64,000 nt of DNA, from contig NZ_LOKW01000023.1 of assembly GCF_002211305.1 (NCBI RefSeq), positions 1-64,000 on the forward strand, in the 5' to 3' direction. Within the stretch, counting starts at the first letter, position 1. Every line of letters begins with the position of its first letter. Below the pieces are notes generated by a model. The model was not told where the DNA came from and did not search any database. It was given only the letters and a program-made list of their open reading frames with translations. Of this stretch, positions 55,164 to 63,735 are shown piece after piece. Source of the stretch: Rhizobium sp. R634 (GTDB lineage: Bacteria > Pseudomonadota > Alphaproteobacteria > Rhizobiales > Rhizobiaceae). A program made the translations under genes and the position numbers.

Positions 55164-56408
55164 TCATGGCAGCCGCGGCATTTCGCCGTCGGCTAGACGC
55201 CAGATCCATGGTGTCATCTCGGCTCGCGCGGCGATCATCTCATCCAGGGCAATCTCGTAGTCTTCGTCGGCGTTCGTTGGAACGATGAACATAGCGACCG
55301 GCGCCGGCCTTGCCTCCGGTAACGTCGCGGAGGCAATGGGCCGGTCGCGAGAAAGATCGAACCGCAACCCCTTCACGCTTCTGCGCTTGAGGCCGGAGAG
55401 CCGCTCCAGGAGACGCAGTTCATGGACATTTTCGAACGGAATCCAGTTCTCGTTGACCATCATCATCGCCACTTCGTCGACCGAGGCGATCCCCGCGCCC
55501 GACATACCGAACGTGGCGATGAGGATGAGATGAAACTCCTCGTTGGATCGCCAGAGTTCCAGCTCGGTTTCATACCGGACGTTCAACCGCTTCCACGCGC
55601 CCTCGTCGATCATGAAAGGGAAAGGCAGGTGACGCACTACTATCTTCTGGCCATCGCGTGCCGAGGAAAATTCCTTCACCTCCGCGACCGTCATCATCAG
55701 TTTGCGTGGACCGGGGCCAGTAGCCTGCGCGCCGGCCAATATCGCCGCGCGCCTGGCGGAGATCCCATCCTTGTCCTCCTGGTGGAACACCTCCGGGACG
55801 AACAGGATGTCGCTGAGCGGGCCGCCGCGGACGATCATCTGCCTCGCTGCGTTCAACAGGCTGCTGCGGACGCGACCCCAGCCGCGTCTTCCAGCCCATA
55901 GCGCCGTCCATTCCGTCAGTTCCCCTGTCTCCCAGAGATAGTGGAGCGTCGCCTTGAGCGACAGTTTTTTCGGATCGCTTCGCACCGTTTCCGACGGTGC
56001 CGAAGATGAGGCCGAAGCCGACCGGTTCCCTCGTTTCGACAGCGAGAAATCGAGTTTGAGCACAGCCGCGCCCGTCGCCGCGTCGATCTGGATGGCATTG
56101 CCGATCAACGGCCCGAGGCCGGATAGCTCATAGGGCGGTTCGTAGGATGGGCAGCCGGTATCGTGATCTCGTCCTGAAAGCGGCATCCGTTTGATCAGGA
56201 ACTGGTCGTCCATCCGGGCGATATACATCGGCACCGGCGCTTTCCTACACCGACAAAGTGGCCTGAGCTTCTGTTCGTAGGCGCGTTCGAGATGCAGCTG
56301 AAAGTCTGGGGAGCTTTCATCGAACGTCTGGCTACCGATCAAAAACTGTCGCACGTTTCCCTCGCTTGCCCGCAAAGACTGATCAAGCCGCACAGGAAGG
56401 CGTAGCAT
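55164..56408 (-). CDS. DUF1173 family protein (414 aa)
   Basis: LRPLCRCRKAPVPMYIARM and SGRDHDTGCPSYEPPYELSG are the Cys-rich N-terminal signature of DUF1173. The rest has mixed alpha/beta sequence with no named domain. It is a long-standing companion of T4SS and transfer genes on alphaproteobacterial plasmids, often of unknown role; the cysteines suggest a metal site. The gene is convergent with the virB operon. Confidence 0.85.
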   Translation of the reverse strand: MLRLPVRLDQSLRASEGNVRQFLIGSQTFDESSPDFQLHLERAYEQKLRPLCRCRKAPVPMYIARMDDQFLIKRMPLSGRDHDTGCPSYEPPYELSGLGPLIGNAIQIDAATGAAVLKLDFSLSKRGNRSASASSSAPSETVRSDPKKLSLKATLHYLWETGELTEWTALWAGRRGWGRVRSSLLNAARQMIVRGGPLSDILFVPEVFHQEDKDGISARRAAILAGAQATGPGPRKLMMTVAEVKEFSSARDGQKIVVRHLPFPFMIDEGAWKRLNVRYETELELWRSNEEFHLILIATFGMSGAGIASVDEVAMMMVNENWIPFENVHELRLLERLSGLKRRSVKGLRFDLSRDRPIASATLPEARPAPVAMFIVPTNADEDYEIALDEMIAARAEMTPWIWRLADGEMPRLP

Positions 56409-56420
56409 AGGTGCGGTGGA

Positions 56421-56825
56421 TTATACTAGGGAAAATTCGTCAGTATAAGGGAACGAAAATGCCCGACACGCTATAGAGAAACGCGAAAAATCCAGCGACC
56501 GATGGTCCGGCGGGCCATGCCCAAGGATCATGAGAATGAGCGCCAACGCCGCAAGCCGCATCATCGAACCCTCTGATGTTCGAGTGCCTGACATCCGGAT
56601 GACATAAAAGAGAGTGGCGCAGGCAGAATGAACCATCAGCGGGAAGGCAAGAAAATCACCCGGCTTGCCATCAACAAGCTTCACGACAGAAAGGCCAAGC
56701 CGTCCAAGCGCCAATGCGCATACGACGATCCCGGTCAGCAGCAAAGGCCTTAGGCGAAAATGCTGATCTTGCAATGTACGCCCCGACGACGCACGCGTGC
56801 GAAGGCAAATTTCCTCCGCCCCCAA
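56421..56825 (-). CDS. Small putative membrane protein (134 aa)
   Basis: Three hydrophobic stretches (PLLLTGIVVCALALGRLGL, PLMVHSACATLFYVIRM, MRLAALALILMIL) point to an integral membrane protein. It lies just upstream of the DUF1173 gene on the same strand, 12 bases apart. The family was not recognised and the start is uncertain. Confidence 0.45.
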   Translation of the reverse strand: MGAEEICLRTRASSGRTLQDQHFRLRPLLLTGIVVCALALGRLGLSVVKLVDGKPGDFLAFPLMVHSACATLFYVIRMSGTRTSEGSMMRLAALALILMILGHGPPDHRSLDFSRFSIACRAFSFPYTDEFSLV

Positions 56826-57165
56826 CCCTGAAATTTCGGCCCCCGGCGATCATGATAATTAGAAGTCATCAGGCCGGGAACATGGAGTGGTCTTGGTGCA
56901 TCCGGCTTTTTTAGGCCGGCTGCAACTGGGCATTGCGAAAAGGGGGAGAGGAGCCGGAAAGGCTTGGTCCAGATGGGTTTGCCGCCTCGGCGTCTGGTTT
57001 TTTAAGCGAGTGAAGGCGACGGACACGTCGCTGGCGATCGAAGATGCCGGCTGCCGTGCAGCCGCACACGGCTTAAGGGTATGATCTCTTGAAGGGCAGT
57101 ATTGTATCGCGACATCAAATGTACTATGTACACACATGTGATGTACGTGAAAGAAGGAGCATGTC
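56826..57165. promoter_or_regulatory. Region upstream of vapBC
   Basis: Includes a CCGGC/GCCGG hairpin near 56902-56919 and, close to the vapB start, repeated TGTAC/TGATGT half-sites (57119-57149) that could be the VapBC operator. Confidence 0.45.
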
Positions 57166-57402
57166 GTGCACACGACCAAGGTATTCAAAAACGGCAACTC
57201 GCAAGCTGTGCGCATCCCTGCGGATTTGGCTTACAGCCAGACCGAGGTGGATCTTGAAATCGAGCGGATCGGTGACGAGCTTCGCATCCGTCCGCTAAAG
57301 CCGTCCTTGGAAGGCGTGCTTTCGCGTTTCGCGAGGTTTGACCGTTCGTTCATGGCGGAGGGACGCGATGATCATGAGCAGGCCGAGCGGGATGCGCTTT
57401 GA
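57166..57402 (+). CDS. vapB: VapB antitoxin, AbrB/MazE-type (78 aa)
   Basis: KVFKNGNSQAVRIP is the SpoVT/AbrB DNA-binding arm of VapB. GTG at 57166 follows AAGGAG. It binds VapC and represses the operon. Overlaps vapC by one base. Confidence 0.9.
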   Translation: MHTTKVFKNGNSQAVRIPADLAYSQTEVDLEIERIGDELRIRPLKPSLEGVLSRFARFDRSFMAEGRDDHEQAERDAL

Positions 57403-57803
57403 TGCCGCTTTATATGCTCGACACCAACATGTGCATCTACCTGATGAAGGAGCAGCCGCCGCAAGTCGCGCGTCGCTTTGCTCAATGCCGTGTCGGGGAC
57501 GTTGTCATGTCAGCCGTTACATTTGCGGAACTTGAATATGGTGTCTCTGCCTCGACGAACGTGGAAAAGGAGCGGGCAAACCTGGAATTCCTGATAGAAG
57601 CGATCCCAGTTGCGCCTTTCGACGCCAATGCGGCGCGGGCCTATGGACCTGTCAGGTTTGCCACGCGCGAACGCAAAAAAGATCATCTGGACAAATTGAT
57701 AGCCGCTCATGCACTCTCGATCGACGCGATCCTCGTGACCAATAATGTGCGGGACTTTTCATTCTACGATGGTTTGCCGATTGAGAACTGGTTGTTGTTG
57801 TGA
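57402..57803 (+). CDS. vapC: VapC PIN-domain toxin (133 aa)
   Basis: LYMLDTNMCIYLMKE (first Asp), TFAELEYGV (Glu) and DAILVTNNVRDFSF (acidic triad) define a PIN ribonuclease. All catalytic acidic residues are in place, so the toxin looks intact. The ATG at 57402 overlaps the vapB stop. The 3' end overlaps the convergent WGR gene by about 45 bases. Confidence 0.92.
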   Translation: MPLYMLDTNMCIYLMKEQPPQVARRFAQCRVGDVVMSAVTFAELEYGVSASTNVEKERANLEFLIEAIPVAPFDANAARAYGPVRFATRERKKDHLDKLIAAHALSIDAILVTNNVRDFSFYDGLPIENWLLL

Positions 57804-58148
57804 GCGCGAAAGCGCGACCAAGCTACGTGCTGCGTTCTCGTGGCGATAGCCGCGGCGCAGTTTGCGACTGGCCACACGTTCCAGGGCAACCGCAGCTTGC
57901 CCGAGCGTGTCGAACAGTTCCACCTTTAGCCGACCTTCGGTTCCGATCCGGCCCCAGTTGCGCACGAGCGAGCTGCCTCCGAACAATGTCGGCTGGATCG
58001 ACAGGCGATAGAAGCGCGCCATGTTCAGCGCCCGGTCGATCCGGTAGAGCAATGTGGTGTCGGCTTGTGCATCCATGACCGGATCATGCGCGCTCCCCGT
58101 TTGGCCGTCTAACGACTTTCCTGAATCGGTCATGGCAAATCGATTCAT
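57759..58148 (-). CDS. WGR domain protein (129 aa)
   Basis: NMARFYRLSIQPTLFGGSSL followed by VRNWGRIGTEG is the WGR domain seen in PARP-like and plasmid proteins; it probably binds nucleic acid. The N-terminus may be shorter, starting at an internal Met. It overlaps the vapC 3' end, tail to tail. Confidence 0.8.
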   Translation of the reverse strand: MNRFAMTDSGKSLDGQTGSAHDPVMDAQADTTLLYRIDRALNMARFYRLSIQPTLFGGSSLVRNWGRIGTEGRLKVELFDTLGQAAVALERVASRKLRRGYRHENAARSLVALSRSQQQPVLNRQTIVE

Positions 58149-58633
58149 ATCGGTGATGCATCTTGCCGCTCGATGGTCTCTTTAACCGTGCCGCCACTGA
58201 CGACCATCGCTGAGATAAGACGAGCGGGAGTGCTGGCGTAGGCGTCGACGAATTGGCGAACACCGATGTCTCGGGCCGGAGTGCTCATAAGCAATGACGC
58301 CAGGACCGTTGTTTTTGCCGTTCAGCGTCGCGGATGAAACCCGGCCATGATCGTCTACCTTCCTGTCTGAAGTGTTGGCGCACCCATGCAGATCTCGATG
58401 GATCTGGTGTGACCGAAGGGCGCCTTTCGTCTCGATCGCCATCCCGCAACGGCCGTCCGCGACTTTCTTCCCCTGCGAACTGCGTTCGCATTCCTCGCGA
58501 TCCAAGAAAGCCGCTCCCACCCGTCCTCCACTTCGTTCCGGCCCGAACGGTGCGGCGTCGATCGCCTGCGGTCCATACACCGCCATCGAGGCCGCGATGG
58601 GCGCGGCCCGAACAAACCGGAAGGAACAAGATC
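58149..58633. other. GC-rich leader region of the second DUF736 gene
   Basis: No ORF supported. It contains CTCGCGATCCAAGAA (58494-58508), a variant of the element at 38485 and 42160. Confidence 0.5.
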
Positions 58634-58951
58634 ATGGCAGTCATCGGCGAATTCACCACCAACGGCAACAACTCCATCGTCGGCAACGTCCGCACCCTCA
58701 CGGTTAGCATGAAGGCCCGCCTGAATCCCATTGAGCGCGTCTCGCGCGACGCCCCGGACTTCCGCGTCACCGCCGGCAACGGCGTCGAGGTCGGCGCAGG
58801 CTGGAAGGCAATCTCCAACGACGGCGAGGAATACATCTCCGTCAAGCTGGACGATCCGAGCTTCAACGCTCCGATCACCGCAGCACTTTGGCCGGGCGAC
58901 AAGGAAGGAGAATACGCGCTCATCTGGAACCGCCCCAAGCGGGAGGTCTGA
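58634..58951 (+). CDS. DUF736 family protein (105 aa), second paralog
   Basis: MAVIGEFTTNGNNSIVGNV and APDFRVTAGNGVEVGAGW share the pattern of the copy at 40793 (PDxR and GxGAGW). The two are clearly paralogs. GGAAGGAACAAGATC precedes the ATG. Confidence 0.85.
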   Translation: MAVIGEFTTNGNNSIVGNVRTLTVSMKARLNPIERVSRDAPDFRVTAGNGVEVGAGWKAISNDGEEYISVKLDDPSFNAPITAALWPGDKEGEYALIWNRPKREV

Positions 58952-59045
58952 TCCCAGCCCAAGGAGCTCCGCTAGCGAAGCGGGGCTCTCGTTCTTCCGC
59001 ACGAACAGCCGAACAACGGGCATCGCGCCCGTTGTTGGCTTTTCT

Positions 59046-59096
59046 GGTGCCACACGAGAGGGGAAGTCTGCTCAGTCCGTCCGAGGGTGCCATGGC
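59046..59096 (+). repeat. Dispersed ~55-base repeat, copy B
   Basis: Second copy of the element at 42031-42084: GGTGCCACACGAGAGG, then TCTGCTCAGTCCGTCCGAGG and TGCCATGGCG. Confidence 0.75.
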
Positions 59097-59108
59097 GAAA
59101 TGAAGGCC

Positions 59109-59215
59109 TCAAGGACGAGCGGTTCCCCCAATTTTGCCTCCGCTCCGGTTCCCTCCGCTCCGACAAAATCGGCTCCCCCACTCGCCGGCTCCGCCGGTTG
59201 CTCCGCAATCCTTGA
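59109..59215. repeat. Inverted-repeat element, copy 1
   Basis: TCAAGGA (59109-59115) pairs with TCCTTGA (59209-59215); the inside holds CCCCCAATTTT and AAAATCGGCTCCCCC. The same layout recurs at 59615-59720. Confidence 0.65.
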
Positions 59216-59272
59216 CCCCTCCATCCCGCCATGACCGCGGGCGTCGTCTTTCACAACGTCAAGGAGACGACA

Positions 59273-59440
59273 ATGACCACTTGCATCGACGAAATCATCG
59301 AACTGCTGGGCGCCGAGCTGCGGAATGCCGATCCGGCCGAGCGCCGCCAGATCGAGAACGACCTCGAACTGGCGCTGGCCGAACGCGAAGTGATCTGGGC
59401 GGAGCAGGATGGCCGCATCGACGCCGAGCCTCCGTTCTGA
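59273..59440 (+). CDS. Small conserved plasmid protein (55 aa)
   Basis: MTTCIDEIIELLGAELRN and RQIENDLELALAEREVIW form two helices. The ATG at 59273 follows AAGGAG. Similar small genes sit between DUF genes on rhizobial plasmids. Role unknown. Confidence 0.6.
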   Translation: MTTCIDEIIELLGAELRNADPAERRQIENDLELALAEREVIWAEQDGRIDAEPPF

Positions 59441-59772
59441 CGGAGGTTTCTTGCCGCATTCACGAGCCTGGCGGCCGGATCGACCGGCCGCCAGGCTGTC
59501 AAGGATTTCATCCCTCGACACTCCCGCCGGCTCGCGCCGGAAACGGTCGCGTTCCCTCCAGGCCCGCGGGGCTCTTCTCTTTCTTCCGTCCTATTTTACT
59601 CCAGCAAATCCGGCGTCAAGGACGGCGCGGTCTCCCCCAATTTTTCCGCCGCTGCGTTGCACTTCGCTTCCCGAAAAAATCGGTTCCCCCGCTTGCGAGC
59701 CGCGTCCCGCGGTCCTTGACCCCTCTTTGCAACAGAGTGGCCGATCTCCGTCATCAACGAAGGAGACGCATC
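59441..59772. other. Intergenic region with inverted-repeat element
   Basis: Holds copy 2 of the inverted-repeat element (59615-59720). GC-rich and without a credible ORF. Confidence 0.45.
59615..59720. repeat. Inverted-repeat element, copy 2
   Basis: GTCAAGGAC (59615-59623) and GTCCTTGAC (59712-59720) are perfect 9-base arms, enclosing CCCCCAATTTTT and AAAAAATCGGTTCCCCC. Confidence 0.75.
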
Positions 59773-60243
59773 ATGACAACCGATCAGAACCTCATGCTCT
59801 ACACCAAACTTGCCGGCTTCCGGCTCGTCGTCCTCGCAAATCGCTTCGGCTGCGACAGCGAATTCTCGCGAGAGCTTCATGATCGTCTGGTTGAAGGACT
59901 TGAAGCGGCGATTGCGCGGATCCAGGTCATCATGGAATTGGAGCGAAGCGTTTTCGCCGGCGAAGATGAGTTCGCCGCCTATCGGCTGGAGGGTGAGACC
60001 GAGATTTTCAATCGCCTCAGCATCAATCTGCTGAACACGCTCGAATTCGATTTCGACACGTTTGAATACCGCATCAATGGCAGCAGCTGGATCATCGCGG
60101 TGGCGGCGGATGATGACGGTGTCGAAGTCAACTATCCGGAACTGGTCGCGCTGTCCCAGGAGGAACTCGGCTCGCTGGCGCCGATCATAAAGAACATCAC
60201 GCAGGAAACGGGAATTCCGGTCCACGCAGCACGCGCCATCTAA
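59773..60243 (+). CDS. Conserved hypothetical protein (156 aa)
   Basis: A soluble acidic protein, MTTDQNLMLYTKLAGFRLVV, with MELERSVFAGEDEFAAYRLE in the middle. GAAGGAGACGCATC precedes the ATG. Neighbouring genes suggest a backbone function. No domain was recognised. Confidence 0.65.
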   Translation: MTTDQNLMLYTKLAGFRLVVLANRFGCDSEFSRELHDRLVEGLEAAIARIQVIMELERSVFAGEDEFAAYRLEGETEIFNRLSINLLNTLEFDFDTFEYRINGSSWIIAVAADDDGVEVNYPELVALSQEELGSLAPIIKNITQETGIPVHAARAI

Positions 60244-60379
60244 TCCTTGGCATAGAGCAGCTCGGATACTGAGAGGCGGCGGGTTGCCGCCTCTCGACGC
60301 ATCGGGCGTTGCGCGAGAGCAAGAATGGCACCCTCCTGCCAAACCTCCAATAGGAAGCGATTTGCAGCATTGTTGGAAG

Positions 60380-60405
60380 TGCTGTATATAACAGCAAATA
60401 CAGCA
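60380..60405 (+). promoter_or_regulatory. Operator of the Phd-type antitoxin operon
   Basis: TGCTGTAT (60380-60387) and ATACAGCA (60398-60405) are perfect inverted arms with a central partial repeat, 14 bases before the antitoxin ATG. This fits autorepression. Confidence 0.7.
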
Positions 60406-60419
60406 ATGAGGAACCACCA

Positions 60420-60686
60420 ATGCCCAGGTCAAGCGGCTCCTATTCTACCAGCGATCTCTCCCGCAAATCCGGAGACATCATCGCCGAGGCGCTTCGCCAT
60501 CCGGTGACCATCACCCAGCGTAACAAGCCGCGTCTCGTCCTCCTCAACATCGAGGATTATCAGCGACTGATGAAACAATCCGACCGTCGATCCGCCGGCA
60601 CGATCGAGACCATGCCGGATGAACTCTTCGCCGAATTCGAAAACGCCGTCGAGACCTATGCTGGTGAGGATGAGGCAAGTCGGTAA
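60420..60686 (+). CDS. Phd/YefM-family antitoxin (88 aa)
   Basis: SGDIIAEALRHPVTITQRNKPRLVLL is the Phd/YefM fold with its DNA-contacting N-terminal strand. The ATG at 60420 follows ATGAGGAACCACCA. It overlaps the toxin-like gene by one base. It likely represses the operon. Confidence 0.85.
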   Translation: MPRSSGSYSTSDLSRKSGDIIAEALRHPVTITQRNKPRLVLLNIEDYQRLMKQSDRRSAGTIETMPDELFAEFENAVETYAGEDEASR

Positions 60687-61099
60687 TGAGCTATGATCTG
60701 ATCCAGACCGCAAGCGTCATACGCTATCCCTACCTGTGGGCACGGGAGGCCGAGCGCGGAGAGACGGAAGGGCGCAGGGAGCGGCCGGTCGCGGTCGGCG
60801 TAAGAATGCCGCGGCCGGACGGGGATCTGGTTCTCTTCTTTCCCATCACCACCAAGCAGCCGGAGGCGTCGCGCTTTGCCGTAGAGGTGCCCGTGATCGA
60901 AAAGCGCCGCGCCGGCCTCGATGCCGATCGCAGACTTTGGGTCATCTTCGATGAATTCAACACCGACATCGTCGGCAATTCATTCTATCTCGAGCCCGAG
61001 CCGCCGTCCGGCCGCTTCAGCAAGGCCTTCTTCCTGCCGCTGCTGCGCGAATTCATCAGCCGCCGCAAGTCGGCCACGGAAGTCAGCCGGTTCCGCTGA
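60686..61099 (+). CDS. MazF/PemK-like toxin candidate (137 aa)
   Basis: IRYPYLWAREAERGETEG and RERPVAVGVRM with ITTKQPEASRF recall MazF/PemK-type beta-barrels (R-P-V-V and T-S motifs). It is coupled to the Phd-type antitoxin by a one-base overlap. The identification is by pattern and context, not proven. Confidence 0.6.
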   Translation: MSYDLIQTASVIRYPYLWAREAERGETEGRRERPVAVGVRMPRPDGDLVLFFPITTKQPEASRFAVEVPVIEKRRAGLDADRRLWVIFDEFNTDIVGNSFYLEPEPPSGRFSKAFFLPLLREFISRRKSATEVSRFR

Positions 61100-61133
61100 T
61101 CTGCGGCGACGAGGTACGGCCTCGCATTGATCC

Positions 61134-63053
61134 TCAAGTAATCGACTTGACGAAGCGGTTCGCCTTGGCGACCGCATCCATCTCCCTGCGCCGGAAGTAG
61201 ATCGCGCGTCCGCAGCGGATCGGACTATGACCCTGCACGATGATGATTTGCTCGTCTTTGCGCATCGACTGGGTGATTTCATGCGGCATGATCAGCGGCC
61301 GCCGTTGGAAACTGATGCTCTCGGATTTCCGCGGGCCAGCGGCCCGTTTGTCCCAACCGAGGTTGCGTGAACTGCCTTTGACCTCGACGGTCATCTCACC
61401 GCATTGGGCCGAGACGGAGCGGGCGGTGTCGAGCGCCTTGATCGCGGCATAGCTCGCGAAGGCGCAGCCCTCGATCCATGAGGTCGCGCCGTCTTTTCCG
61501 AAATGCCGTTCCAGCTGACCGACCGATTGGTACATCAGCATCATGCTGATACCGTACTTGCGGCCGCGGTCGCGGGCCTCCTCGAGAACGCGCATGTAGC
61601 CGAGCAGATCGACCTCATCGAGCATGAACAATGCCCGGCGCGTGAAAGCGCCGTCGGCCTGCATCATGGCGTTGATCAACGAGCCGATGATGACGCGGCC
61701 GATTCCGGGATAGGAGCGCAGGATCGATGCCGGGATATTGAGGAACACGTCCTTTCTGCCGCTGACGATATCGCTCGGTTTGAACGCGTTGCCGCAGACG
61801 AGCGCGGCATAACTGTAGAGCGAAAGCCACTGCGTATCTTTCGATGCCGTGGAATAGACGCCGCTGAAGGTCTGCTCGGTCATGTTGGTGAAGACACCAA
61901 GCGTTTCCCGGATGAAGTCCGATTGCGAGTTTTCCTGGATGTCGCGCAGCATGGCGAGCACCGAGGGCTCGGGCTCGGAAACGATCTCCCGCAAGCTTCG
62001 CAGATTCCGCCGCCCGGCATATTCCGGTGACAGCATGACGTGCGCCAGCAGCCCGGTCAGGAGATTGTGTGCCTGGCTCTGGAAATAGGATCCCGTCGAG
62101 GATTCGAAGCGCACGCTCTCCGACAGCAGCATATGCGCGATGCCGACGATATCCTCCTCCTTTTGGCTCGACGTCTCGATTCCGTCGAGCACGTTGAAGC
62201 CCATGGTTGGGTTTGTGGGATCGAGCACCATGACCTCCCGCCGGAGCGCGTTGGTGCGGTGCTCGACGACTATGGGCGCGACCTCAGTGGAGGGATCGAG
62301 GCAGATCAGAGGTCCAGTATATTTGAGCGCTGTCGGCACGACGTTGCTGGTGGTTTTGTATCCGCCCGATCCGGCGAAAAACAGCATATGGGTGGAATCG
62401 AAATCCTGTTTGTAGGTGAGCAATGGCGCCTTCCCGCCCTGTCCCCATGTGCTACGATCGCTTGCATCGAAGGGAAGCGCATGGACGATTTCCCTGTCGA
62501 CCCGATAGCGCTCGCCGACGACGATTTCCCCATCCGGCGGAAACAGTTTTCCTGCTGCCGCCATGGGCAGCCAATCGGCATCTCCGAATATTCCACGCCG
62601 GGCACGCTTGATTTCATCCGGCACGACGACGGAGATGCGGGCGGACACAGCCACTGCCATGAAGCCGGCGACGGCGGCGATGACTGCGACCATATCAAGA
62701 TAGGACAGCGCTCGATCCCACGGAACGACCCGGGCCTGCACAGCAGGTGCAAGCCGGCCGAATTCGCGCAGCGCATAGAAGGCGGCAACACCGAGAAAAC
62801 ACAAAAGACTTGCCATGGCGACCGGCCTTCGCCGATGCAGCGGCAAGGCCCACACGGTCAGAAGTCCGGCAAGAGGTCCGAACAGTAGAGGCGGCACAGG
62901 TGCTGCCCGCAGGAACCAGTGTTCCATCTTCCCGGACATGCCGGCGGCGAGTCCCGGCCATCGCCAGCCAACAATGTAGATTGTGATCGTGGTGACGGCG
63001 ATCGGCGCCAAAACGAGCAGCAGGCTTGGATGTGGTTTGTCTCTTAGGCCCAT
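61134..63053 (-). CDS. traG: TraG/VirD4-family coupling protein (639 aa)
   Basis: N-terminal membrane segments (residues 10-150), then the VirD4 ATPase with FFAGSGGYKTTSNVV (Walker A) and FMLDEVDLL (Walker B). It brings the TraA-bound DNA to the VirB channel. It overlaps the traD end by 10 bases. Confidence 0.95.
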   Translation of the reverse strand: MGLRDKPHPSLLLVLAPIAVTTITIYIVGWRWPGLAAGMSGKMEHWFLRAAPVPPLLFGPLAGLLTVWALPLHRRRPVAMASLLCFLGVAAFYALREFGRLAPAVQARVVPWDRALSYLDMVAVIAAVAGFMAVAVSARISVVVPDEIKRARRGIFGDADWLPMAAAGKLFPPDGEIVVGERYRVDREIVHALPFDASDRSTWGQGGKAPLLTYKQDFDSTHMLFFAGSGGYKTTSNVVPTALKYTGPLICLDPSTEVAPIVVEHRTNALRREVMVLDPTNPTMGFNVLDGIETSSQKEEDIVGIAHMLLSESVRFESSTGSYFQSQAHNLLTGLLAHVMLSPEYAGRRNLRSLREIVSEPEPSVLAMLRDIQENSQSDFIRETLGVFTNMTEQTFSGVYSTASKDTQWLSLYSYAALVCGNAFKPSDIVSGRKDVFLNIPASILRSYPGIGRVIIGSLINAMMQADGAFTRRALFMLDEVDLLGYMRVLEEARDRGRKYGISMMLMYQSVGQLERHFGKDGATSWIEGCAFASYAAIKALDTARSVSAQCGEMTVEVKGSSRNLGWDKRAAGPRKSESISFQRRPLIMPHEITQSMRKDEQIIIVQGHSPIRCGRAIYFRRREMDAVAKANRFVKSIT

Positions 63054-63283
63054 TCCGCCGTCTCCTTGAGATGCGATGAAACGTCGGTCAGCGACGGAGC
63101 CTTGAAAGCCTCTTCGCCGATATCGCGTAGCCGCCGATGCTCAATGGAGCCTGGGACGAGCGTTGCCATTTCAATAAGGCCGCCGAGCAGGAATGCCCTA
63201 TCCGCCTTCGACAGCCCGGCTTTGACGACGATCCCGCCGAGCAGGATCATTTCGCGCGCGTCGCGCCTGCGCTCAGCCGTCAT
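63044..63283 (-). CDS. traD: TraD-like conjugal transfer protein (79 aa)
   Basis: MTAERRRDAREMILLGGIVVKAGL and FLLGGLIEMATL match rhizobial TraD, a small helical protein. The ATG at 63283 overlaps the traC stop by 11 bases, so the upstream open part belongs to traC. Confidence 0.88.
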   Translation of the reverse strand: MTAERRRDAREMILLGGIVVKAGLSKADRAFLLGGLIEMATLVPGSIEHRRLRDIGEEAFKAPSLTDVSSHLKETAEWA

Positions 63284-63560
63284 TTGGAACCTGCCCCTGC
63301 GCTCCAGCGCCGCTATCTCCTGATCGACGCGCTTGAGGAGCGGGGCCAGCGGCGCCTTTCCTTTCCCCCTTTCGAAATCGCGCGGCGATCTCCTCGATGA
63401 TCCGATCGACCTCCTCGTCGGCGATCTCCATCTCTGCCAAGCCGGATTTCGTTGCGGCGCGGGCAAACCGCTCGGCCGATTTAACTATCAACAGACGTTT
63501 GCGTTCACGCAGCTTTTCGATCTGGGCGTCGAGATCGGAAATCGATGATTTTGTCGCCAC
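63273..63560 (-). CDS. traC: TraC-like conjugal transfer protein (95 aa)
   Basis: ATKSSISDLDAQIEKLRERK, a coiled coil, then RFARAATKSGLAEMEIADEEVD. GTG at 63560 is chosen because upstream codons extend into the oriT region. TraC and TraD act at oriT as relaxosome proteins. Confidence 0.88.
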   Translation of the reverse strand: MATKSSISDLDAQIEKLRERKRLLIVKSAERFARAATKSGLAEMEIADEEVDRIIEEIAARFRKGERKGAAGPAPQARRSGDSGAGAQGQVPNDG

Positions 63561-63735
63561 TGCCGGATCCTTTCCGTTTTCAGGCAATCGATACACAGCG
63601 ATTATACTAACTAGAATAAAATAGTAAAATGCGTTAGCGTGCAACCGGAAAAACGGCATCGGCCCTGCGGTCCGATCGGTTCGAGGGCGCAATATACGTC
63701 GCTGTCGCGACGTGCTTGGAAGGTCAGGAGACGTC
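63561..63735. promoter_or_regulatory. Divergent traC-traA intergenic region
   Basis: Contains the oriT at 63684-63713 and the promoters of both operons. The left half is AT-rich (63590-63640), as expected for a melting region. Confidence 0.8.
63684..63713 (+). other. Origin of transfer (oriT), Q-type nic region
   Basis: GGGCGCAATATACGTCGCT resembles the nic core of pTi and RSF1010 oriTs. It is followed by a perfect inverted repeat ACGTCGC (63696-63702)/GCGACGT (63707-63713) around TGTC, between traC and traA. Confidence 0.85.
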
